NCBI GenBank assembly: GCA_022561355.1
Contig: JADFRJ010000029.1
Span: 1-15,506, forward strand
Direction: 5' to 3'
Source: Chloroflexota bacterium
Lineage (GTDB): Bacteria; Chloroflexota; Dehalococcoidia; DSTF01; RBG-16-68-14
Length of the DNA: 15,506 bases
Shown: one piece after another, positions 6,886-12,968 of the stretch
Layout: every line of letters starts with the position of its first letter
Numbering within the stretch: the stretch's first letter is position 1
Notes under the pieces: model-generated
What the model saw: the letters and a program-made list of their open reading frames with translations, nothing else
What the model was told of the DNA's origin: nothing
Databases searched by the model: none
Position numbers and translations under genes: made by a program

Positions 6886-8208
6886 TTATGGTGTGGGCGA
6901 AGCCACGGGTGCTGCGGTAGGCGCTGGCACCGTGGCCGTGGGCGCCGGCAACGTGGGCGGCGGCGGTGGCGGCGCCGTGGTCGCTGTCGGCAGCGGGGGC
7001 ACGGTCGGCGCCGGCGCCTGTGTAGGCACTGGCGGCACCGTCGGCTGCGGCAGTACCTCTAACGTCGGCGTTGTCGTTGGCGTCGAGGTAACCGTCGGCG
7101 TGCCGGACGCCTCGGCTGTCGGCGTGACGGTGACCGTACCCGTCGGTTCTGGTTCTTCGTCGCCATCTCCGTCGAACGTCCCGGCGGCGCAGAGCGAGCC
7201 GATCACAATGGCAATCACCAGCAGGCCACCGAGCAGCGCGGCAAGCAGCGGTCCCCTTGGCCCTCCCCCTCCGAAGATCGAGCTGAACCAGGCACTGAAC
7301 GCGGCTCCCCTGCCAGCCCCTCCGGCTTCCGGAAGCGGTCTCAGTTGGCGCTGCGAGGGCGCCATCGTTGGCTCTAGCTGTCCCGCTTCTGACGTGGGCG
7401 TCGCCGCCTCCGATGCGGACGCCGTTGCTCCTGCGGCGGCCGCCGCCGGAGTGGCGGGTTCATCACGCACCGCCTCCTTGAGCCGGTCCAGTATCGTCTG
7501 CTGCCAACCGGCCGGCGCCGGGACCGGCATCAGTGCCCCCAATAGCTCTATCGCCCTGGGTTGGCTCGCGGTTGTACGCTTGCACACCTCGCAAGCGTCC
7601 GCGTGACGCAGGATCCGGCGCGGGAGCGAACTCGTCCACTCGGCCTCGCCCAACTCGAAGTCGAGGTCGATGCACTCCCTCCGCCCTCGCGTAAACAGAA
7701 GTCGCGCCGTGAACGCCTGTTCGAGCTGCGCCTGCGCATCCATGAGTTTCCGTTCGACCGACGCGGACCGCCCCCTCAGCACCGTCGCGATATCGTTTGG
7801 GTCGAGCTTGTGGCGGATGCCCAAGTCGAGCAGCTCGTAGTCGTTCAGCTTCAGCGCAACCGCCGCCGACCAGACCAAGCGGCCCATCTCCGCGATGTCA
7901 TCGCCGGGAGCGCTAAGACGGGAGACGTCGATCACAGCATACGGCTCGTCGATCTCTTCTGATTCGCCGCGCCGGCCGCGCAATCGCTCCGCCGTATCGA
8001 GGTGTGCGGCAGTGTACAGCTCCAGCTCGAGACCATCTCCCCGGTCGGCGTGGAACGCGCGATCCGCCCGCAGGAACACCGACTGCACCACGAGCGCCGC
8101 GATGTTCCGGTCCTGCGCTAGCCTGATGGAGAAATCGTAGATGGAACCGAACTGGGCTTTGTATAGCTCCTCGAACGCCGCCTCGGCTGTTGTTTGATCG
8201 CCTCCCAT
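6886..8208 (-). CDS. Degenerate ECF-sigma-like / zinc anti-sigma fusion, membrane-anchored with Thr/Pro-rich tail
   Basis: This is a 440-residue mosaic protein. Residues 10-52 (AFEELYKAQFGSIYDFSIRL, then VVQSVFLRADRAF) match ECF sigma region 2.1-2.2. Residues 112-166 look like region 4 (DIATVLRGRSASVERKLMDA, with an HTH-like layout). Next is a zinc anti-sigma motif, H202-x3-C206-x2-C209, with C179 where the first His ligand usually sits. An Ala/Pro linker leads to one membrane helix (about 319-342). The last ~95 residues are a Thr/Pro-rich extracytoplasmic tail. The usual sigma D-x-V/L-Q reads A-L-V-V-Q, so core-polymerase binding may be weakened. Streptomyces-type ECF sigmas with fused anti-sigma and membrane parts are a known precedent. 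I start it at ATG 8208, where the sigma homology begins; the frame is open to 8298 but would overlap the divergent gene. It probably senses an envelope signal. Confidence 0.75.
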   Translation of the reverse strand: MGGDQTTAEAAFEELYKAQFGSIYDFSIRLAQDRNIAALVVQSVFLRADRAFHADRGDGLELELYTAAHLDTAERLRGRRGESEEIDEPYAVIDVSRLSAPGDDIAEMGRLVWSAAVALKLNDYELLDLGIRHKLDPNDIATVLRGRSASVERKLMDAQAQLEQAFTARLLFTRGRRECIDLDFELGEAEWTSSLPRRILRHADACEVCKRTTASQPRAIELLGALMPVPAPAGWQQTILDRLKEAVRDEPATPAAAAAGATASASEAATPTSEAGQLEPTMAPSQRQLRPLPEAGGAGRGAAFSAWFSSIFGGGGPRGPLLAALLGGLLVIAIVIGSLCAAGTFDGDGDEEPEPTGTVTVTPTAEASGTPTVTSTPTTTPTLEVLPQPTVPPVPTQAPAPTVPPLPTATTAPPPPPPTLPAPTATVPAPTAAPVASPTP

Positions 8209-8215
8209 GACAGCC

Positions 8216-8221
8216 AGTGTA
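8216..8221 (-). promoter_or_regulatory. Candidate -10 (TACACT) just upstream of the sigma-like gene
   Basis: On the minus strand TACACT lies at -13 to -8 from the ATG at 8208, the same spacing as TATCCT upstream of the gene at 5661. No Shine-Dalgarno precedes this ATG, so leaderless expression is possible. The hexamer matches the consensus at only 4 of 6 positions. Confidence 0.25.
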
Positions 8222-8255
8222 CACCTTGCGGCGCGTGAGTTCAGCACAGGGGCCG

Positions 8256-8264
8256 TGCTATACT
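8256..8264 (+). promoter_or_regulatory. Extended -10 promoter (TGcTATACT) for the 8275 gene, near-leaderless
   Basis: TG at 8256-8257, one spacer base and TATACT at 8259-8264 form a textbook extended -10. The predicted start point is near 8271, only about 4 bases before the ATG at 8275, and no Shine-Dalgarno is present. An extended -10 does not need a strong -35, and none is visible. Confidence 0.55.
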
Positions 8265-8274
8265 CGGCTCGCCA

Positions 8275-9291
8275 ATGAAGGCCGGAAAACTCCCTCAAGA
8301 CCTGCTCGCGCGACTCCTCGAACGGCTACCTGACCATCCCCGGCTCCTGCTAGGCCCCGGCGTCGGCCGCGATGCCGCCGCGATCGACCTCGGCAACGGC
8401 CGCGTCCTCGTCGCGACGGCCGATCCCGTCACGTTTGCCGCGGATCAGATCGGGCGTTACGCCGTCCACGTCAACGCGAACGACGTCGCCTGTCTGGGAG
8501 CGACACCAGCCTGGTTCATGGCGACCGTTCTGCTGCCTGAAGGTGCGCCGGAAACGTTGGCAGAAGAGATCTTCGAGCAGATCAGGACCGCTTGCGAGGA
8601 GCTCTCGGTTATCCCTATAGGCGGGCACACCGAGGTCACGCTCGGTATCGGCCGTCCGATCATCAGTGGCACAATGCTGGGAGAGGTAACGGAGGAGAAG
8701 CTCGTGCGGACCGGCGACGCGCGCCCCGGAGACCACGTGGTGCTGACGGCTGGCATCGCGATAGAGGGCACGGCCGTGCTCGCTCGCGAGGCCGCGGGCG
8801 CGTTGCGGCGAGCGGACGTCCCGCCAGACGTCATCGATAGAGCTGCTGGCTGGCTCGCCAGCCCAGGCATCAGCATCGTGGCAGCGGCCCGCGCGGCCTG
8901 TGCGACAGGGTGCGTCCGCGCGCTCCATGACCCCACCGAAGGCGGGCTCTCCACAGCGCTGTCGGAGCTGGCGTACGCCTCCAACCTGGCAGCCGGCGTG
9001 CGGGTCGAAGACGTGCCAGTGCTGCCGGAAACGTCGCAGATCTGCCAGGCGCTGCGGCTGAACCCTCTCGGTTTGCTCGCGTCTGGCTCGCTCCTCATCG
9101 TCGCCGCGCCGGAACACTGCGCATCGGTCATCCACGCGCTGGAGGACGAGGACATCAGGGCCACCTGCATCGGCGATCTGACCTCCGGCGAACGAGGCGC
9201 TATAATAGACCGTCGCAGCCAGCAGCCGCTCGCCCGCTTCGAGCGCGACGAGTTGGCGCGATTTCTTGAGGCGTTCGACGAGAGCGGCTAA
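8275..9291 (+). CDS. AIR synthase-related protein (HypE/ThiL/PurM-fold ATP-binding)
   Basis: This 338-residue protein belongs to the AIRS/HypE superfamily, which binds ATP and activates a carboxamide, thiocarbamate or phosphate group. Visible motifs are GRDAAAID (31-38), ATADPV (47-52), HVNANDVACLG (65-75), IGGHTE (115-120, the glycine-rich GGHT typical of HypE-like proteins), AGIAIEGTA (159-167) and HDPTEGG (218-224). True HypE ends with a conserved Pro-Arg-Ile-Cys whose cysteine carries the carbamoyl group. This protein ends in FLEAFDESG, so it is not a functional HypE, and no hydrogenase genes are nearby. The start is ATG 8275, 11 bases after an extended -10 and without a ribosome-binding site. 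It lies 71 bases upstream of the AAA+/VWA pair and may share transcription with it. The substrate is unknown. Confidence 0.87.
   Translation: MKAGKLPQDLLARLLERLPDHPRLLLGPGVGRDAAAIDLGNGRVLVATADPVTFAADQIGRYAVHVNANDVACLGATPAWFMATVLLPEGAPETLAEEIFEQIRTACEELSVIPIGGHTEVTLGIGRPIISGTMLGEVTEEKLVRTGDARPGDHVVLTAGIAIEGTAVLAREAAGALRRADVPPDVIDRAAGWLASPGISIVAAARAACATGCVRALHDPTEGGLSTALSELAYASNLAAGVRVEDVPVLPETSQICQALRLNPLGLLASGSLLIVAAPEHCASVIHALEDEDIRATCIGDLTSGERGAIIDRRSQQPLARFERDELARFLEAFDESG
9178..9206 (+). promoter_or_regulatory. Possible intragenic promoter (CTGACC-N17-TATAAT) upstream of the ATPase gene
   Basis: A perfect TATAAT (9201-9206) with a partial -35, CTGACC (9178-9183), at the ideal 17-base spacing lies inside the 3' end of the AIR-synthase-related gene, about 157 bases before the ATPase ATG. 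The -10 is written by two consecutive ATA isoleucine codons, which look out of place in this GC-rich coding context. A separate start for the ATPase/VWA genes is possible. Confidence 0.4.
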
Positions 9292-9362
9292 CCCCGTTAG
9301 GCGGTCTTCATCGGCCTCAAGCAAAACAGTCCACCAGCTCTGGGTAGAGGATTGGGGCGAAC

Positions 9363-10763
9363 ATGGCAAAGGCAAAAGCGAAGACGATCGGTGACCTGCG
9401 CGATTCCGGGTATCAGGTAACGTCCATCAAAGAGGAGATGCGGCGCAACCTGATCGAGAGGATCCAGAAGAAGCAGGACATCCTGCCTGGGATCTTCGGC
9501 TATGAGGATTCGGTCGTCCCTCAGTTGGAGAACGCCATCCTCTCCGGACAAGACATCATCTTCCTGGGTGAGCGCGGCCAGGCCAAGTCTCGCATCATCC
9601 GGTCGCTCGTCAACCTCCTCGACGAGGAGGTGCCATACATCAGCGACTGCGAGATCTGGGACAATCCCTACGCTCCAGTCTGCCGGGCCTGCCGCGACAA
9701 GGTCGACGACAAGGACGACAAGGTCGAGATCTCTTGGATGACGCGCGACCAACGCTACGGTGAGAAGCTCGCGACGCCGGACAATACTATCGCCGACCTC
9801 ATCGGCGAGGTCGATCCTATCAAGATCGCCGAGGGCCGCTATCTCAGCGACGAGTTGACGATCCACTACGGCCTGATCCCGCGGACGAACCGCGGCATCT
9901 TCTGCATCAACGAGCTGCCCGACCTCGCCGAGCGCATCCAGGTCGGCCTCCTCAACATCATGGAGGAGCGCGACGTCCAAATCCGCGGCTACCGCGTGCG
10001 CCTGGAGCTGGACGTCTTCCTGGTCGCCAGCGCGAACCCAGAGGACTACACCAACCGGGGCCGCATCATCACGCCGCTGCGGGACCGCTTCGGCGCGCAG
10101 ATCCGGACGCACTACCCGAAGAGCGCCGTCCACGAGATCAGCATTATGGACCAGGAGAGCACACAATTCGCCGACGACGACTACACCGTCACGGTTCCTG
10201 ACTATATGAAAGAGATCGTCGTCGAGATCACACGGCTCGCCAGGCGCAGCCCGGACGTCAACCAGCGCTCCGGCGTCTCCGTCCGCGCATCGATTGCCGA
10301 CTACGAGAGCCTCCTAGCGAACGCCCTGCGGCGCGCGATCCGCATCGGTGAGAAGGAAGTCGTGCCGCGGGTGAGTGACCTGCCCTATGTTGTCCCAACG
10401 CTCACCGGCAAGGTCGAATTCGAAACGGTCGAAGAAGGCAAGGAAGAGCAGATCGTCGACAAGCTCATTCAAGGAGCCGTCGTCGCCGTCTTCAACCGCC
10501 ACTTCAACGTGGTAGACCTGGAAGAGATCGTTACGCAGTTCAAAGCCGGCATCTCCGTCGAGGTCTCCGACACACTCGCTTCCAAAGAGTACGTCAAGAT
10601 CGTCAAACAGGTTGAGGGCCTCGACGCCGCCGTCGCGAAGCTGGACCCGGGCGAGAACCTAGCCGTGATCGCCTCGGCGGTCGAGTTCTTGCTAGAGGGC
10701 CTCCATCTAAACAAGCGCCTAAATAAGGACATGTCCGCGGGCAAGGCCCAGTACCGTGGTTAG
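9363..10763 (+). CDS. AAA+ ATPase, magnesium-chelatase subunit I (ChlI)/MoxR-like
   Basis: This 466-residue AAA+ ATPase pairs with the VWA protein encoded next to it. Walker A is GERGQAKS (69-76). Walker B is GIFCINELPDL (178-188), with Asn-Glu in place of the usual Asp-Glu. Sensor 1 is N225 in SANPEDYTNRGR, the arginine-finger region is TPLRDRFG (237-244), and sensor 2 is around R308 in GVSVRAS. Between Walker A and B is a cysteine group, C96-x10-C107-x2-C110, which might bind metal. ChlI/MoxR-type ATPases remodel or load metal into protein partners together with a MIDAS protein. No cobN/chlH or chlorophyll gene is present, so pigment synthesis is unlikely. From memory, length and layout resemble the actinobacterial Rv0958-type protein. 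The start is ATG 9363 with GGGG 5 bases upstream. The VWA gene follows after 32 bases. Confidence 0.92.
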   Translation: MAKAKAKTIGDLRDSGYQVTSIKEEMRRNLIERIQKKQDILPGIFGYEDSVVPQLENAILSGQDIIFLGERGQAKSRIIRSLVNLLDEEVPYISDCEIWDNPYAPVCRACRDKVDDKDDKVEISWMTRDQRYGEKLATPDNTIADLIGEVDPIKIAEGRYLSDELTIHYGLIPRTNRGIFCINELPDLAERIQVGLLNIMEERDVQIRGYRVRLELDVFLVASANPEDYTNRGRIITPLRDRFGAQIRTHYPKSAVHEISIMDQESTQFADDDYTVTVPDYMKEIVVEITRLARRSPDVNQRSGVSVRASIADYESLLANALRRAIRIGEKEVVPRVSDLPYVVPTLTGKVEFETVEEGKEEQIVDKLIQGAVVAVFNRHFNVVDLEEIVTQFKAGISVEVSDTLASKEYVKIVKQVEGLDAAVAKLDPGENLAVIASAVEFLLEGLHLNKRLNKDMSAGKAQYRG

Positions 10764-10795
10764 GTCGCCTTAGACGACGGAAAGGCTGATACCAG

Positions 10796-12946
10796 ATGGC
10801 CCTCTATCGTTACTCGGAGTGGGATGGCACACAGGAGATCCCGCCGCTCGAACCGGACGACCTCCTAGAGTCGCTCACCGATGACCTGATGAACTTCGGC
10901 GACCTTCAGCACGCGATGCGCAACCTGCTGCAGCGTGGCATCCGCAACCCCCTCGGACAGCGGATGGAGGGCGTTCGCGACCTGCTCCAGCAGCTTCGCC
11001 AGCAGCGACGGCAAAAGCTCGACCAGTTCAACCTCGGCTCCGCGTTCGAGGACATCGAGAACAAGCTCGCTGAGGTGCTCGACATGGAGCGGAGCACGCT
11101 CGATCGCCGTCTCGCTGAGGCTAACCAGCAACAGGAACAGCCCGGCGAGGGTGAGCAAGCCTCAGGCGGCGACACCCCTTCAAGCGAAGCAGGCGTCCCA
11201 ACGGGCAGCCACGTAGAGCCCAGCGAAGGTGGCGATGGCCAACCGCAGCAAGGGCAGCCGTCAGACAGCCAGCAGCCGTCCTCAGACGACCAGGCTGAGT
11301 TCGCGCAGATGCTCAACAGCATCGCGCAGCGCAAGCAGCAGTTCCTGGAGGGGCTCCCTGAAGACGTTCCGGGCAAGATCAAGGAACTCCAAAACTATGA
11401 GTTCATGGACCCTGAGGCTCAACACAAGTTCCAGGAGTTGATGGATAGCCTCAAGCAGGCGATGACTGAGACGTTCTTCAAGGACATCTCACAACAGCTC
11501 AAGGACATGTCGCCGGAAGACATGGCGCGCATGAAGGAGATGGTCAAAGAGCTGAACCAGATGCTCTCGGACAAGATGGCCGGCGGCGAGCCGGACTTTG
11601 AGGGCTTCATGCAGAAGTACGGCGACCTCTTCGGCCCCAACCCGCCGCAATCGCTCGAAGAGCTGATCGAACGGATGCAACAGCAGGTCGCCGGCATGCA
11701 GAACCTGCTCGATAGCCTGCCTCCGGAGATGCAGCAGCAGCTACAGGAGCTGCTCATGGACAAGGTAGGCGACCCTGACATGCGGGCCGAGCTTTCCGAG
11801 CTTGCGGGCAACCTGGAACTCCTCTTCCCCATGCGCGACCTGCGTAACCAATACCCCTTCCGGGGCGATGAGGAGATCGACCTCCAGCAGGCGATGCAGC
11901 TCATGGACGAAATGCAGTCAATGGACGAACTGGAGCGCCAGCTCGAACGTACGCAGTACGGCGGAGACATCGAGGACATCGATGAGGAGAAGCTCGAAGA
12001 CATCCTCGGCGAGGAGGCCAAGGAAACGCTCGACCAGTTGAAGCAGTTCCTCGAGATCCTCGAGGAAGCCGGCTACATCCGGCGTAAGGGCGACACTTGG
12101 GAGCTGACGCCCCGTGGCACGCGCAAGATCGGGCAGCGCGCCATGGGCGAGATCTACTCCCGGCTCAAGAAAGACAGCTTCGGCAAGCACGACCTCCGCG
12201 ATCCCGGCATCGGCGTCGAGCGTACGGATGACACCAAACTCTACGAGTTCGGCGACCCGTTCCACCTTTCGCTAGAGAGTACGCTTTCGAACGCGATCCG
12301 GCGCGAGGGACCAGGCGTGCCCGTGAACATCGCTCCGAGCGACTTCGAGGTCTACCGCTCGGAGCAGGCCACTCAGACCGCGACCGTGATGATGGTCGAC
12401 CTCTCGTGGTCGATGGCGCTTCGCGGCAGCTTCCAGGCGGCCAAGAAAGTCGCGCTGGCTCTGAACAGCCTGATCAGCACCGCATTCAGCCGCGATAGCT
12501 TCTACATCATCGGCTTCTCGGCCTACGCGCGCGAACTCAAGGCCGAGGAGCTGCCGTACGTGCGCTGGGACGAATCCGTGCTCGGCACCAACATGCACCA
12601 TGCGTTCATGCTGGCGCAGCAACTCCTAGCGCGCCATAAGTCGGGCTCGCGCCAGATCATCATGATCTCGGACGGCGAGCCGACGGCGCACCTGGAACAC
12701 GGGCGCTCGTACTTCGCGTACCCGCCCAGCCCGATCACGATCCGGGAGACGCTGAAGGAAGTGAAACGCTGCACCAAAAAGAACATCACCATCAACACCT
12801 TCATGCTGGACCGCAACTACTACCTGAAGGAGTTCGTGAACCAGGTCGCCAAGATCAACAAGGGCCGCGTGTTCTACACCACGCCTGACCAGTTAGGCCA
12901 GTACATCCTGGTCGACTACGTGAACAACAAGCGCAAGAAGATCTAA
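10796..12946 (+). CDS. VWA domain protein, partner of the AAA+ ATPase, with internal winged-helix-like segment
   Basis: This 716-residue protein carries a C-terminal von Willebrand factor A domain (about 527-705). Its MIDAS metal site is complete: D535-L-S537-W-S539, T598 in GTNMHH and D626 in SDGEP. Residues 1-110 are helical with a Gln/Arg-rich stretch. Residues 111-166 are a Gln/Ser/Gly/Glu-rich disordered linker. Residues 168-400 are Met/Gln/Glu-rich helices, probably coiled coil. Residues 413-458 (ILEEAGYIRRKGDTWELTPR and on) look like a winged-helix unit. The end is basic (NNKRKKI). There is no signal peptide or membrane helix, so it is cytoplasmic. ChlI/MoxR ATPases generally act with such VWA proteins, and the adjacency supports one complex. 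It resembles, from memory, the actinobacterial Rv0959-type protein. The client is unknown; the downstream gene starts 22 bases later. Confidence 0.92.
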   Translation: MALYRYSEWDGTQEIPPLEPDDLLESLTDDLMNFGDLQHAMRNLLQRGIRNPLGQRMEGVRDLLQQLRQQRRQKLDQFNLGSAFEDIENKLAEVLDMERSTLDRRLAEANQQQEQPGEGEQASGGDTPSSEAGVPTGSHVEPSEGGDGQPQQGQPSDSQQPSSDDQAEFAQMLNSIAQRKQQFLEGLPEDVPGKIKELQNYEFMDPEAQHKFQELMDSLKQAMTETFFKDISQQLKDMSPEDMARMKEMVKELNQMLSDKMAGGEPDFEGFMQKYGDLFGPNPPQSLEELIERMQQQVAGMQNLLDSLPPEMQQQLQELLMDKVGDPDMRAELSELAGNLELLFPMRDLRNQYPFRGDEEIDLQQAMQLMDEMQSMDELERQLERTQYGGDIEDIDEEKLEDILGEEAKETLDQLKQFLEILEEAGYIRRKGDTWELTPRGTRKIGQRAMGEIYSRLKKDSFGKHDLRDPGIGVERTDDTKLYEFGDPFHLSLESTLSNAIRREGPGVPVNIAPSDFEVYRSEQATQTATVMMVDLSWSMALRGSFQAAKKVALALNSLISTAFSRDSFYIIGFSAYARELKAEELPYVRWDESVLGTNMHHAFMLAQQLLARHKSGSRQIIMISDGEPTAHLEHGRSYFAYPPSPITIRETLKEVKRCTKKNITINTFMLDRNYYLKEFVNQVAKINKGRVFYTTPDQLGQYILVDYVNNKRKKI

Positions 12947-12968
12947 GCGGGGGAGTCTAGCGAAGGGC

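Noticed and set aside
6893..7606. Plus-strand Gly/Val-rich frame of 237 codons
   Set aside because: It is the antisense shadow of the Thr/Pro-rich tail and linker of the sigma-like fusion gene; the low complexity is a codon-complement effect.
8209..8298. Longer N-terminus for the sigma-like gene
   Set aside because: It would overlap the start and promoter of the divergent gene, and sigma homology begins just after ATG 8208.
8275..9291. Calling this gene hypE (hydrogenase maturation)
   Set aside because: The C-terminal Pro-Arg-Ile-Cys tail that defines HypE is missing and no hydrogenase or hyp genes are nearby.
8350..9375. Minus-strand frame of 341 codons opposite the AIR-synthase-related gene
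   Set aside because: It has Arg/Asp-rich shadow composition with no motif; the plus strand shows conserved AIRS motifs throughout.
9297..10166. Minus-strand frame of 289 codons opposite the ATPase
   Set aside because: It is a Leu/Val/Asp-rich antisense shadow; Walker A and B and the sensors are on the plus strand.
9363..12946. Calling the ATPase/VWA pair a chlorophyll or cobalt chelatase
   Set aside because: The large catalytic subunit (ChlH/CobN) and pigment or corrin genes are absent, and many ChlI/MoxR-VWA pairs have other roles.
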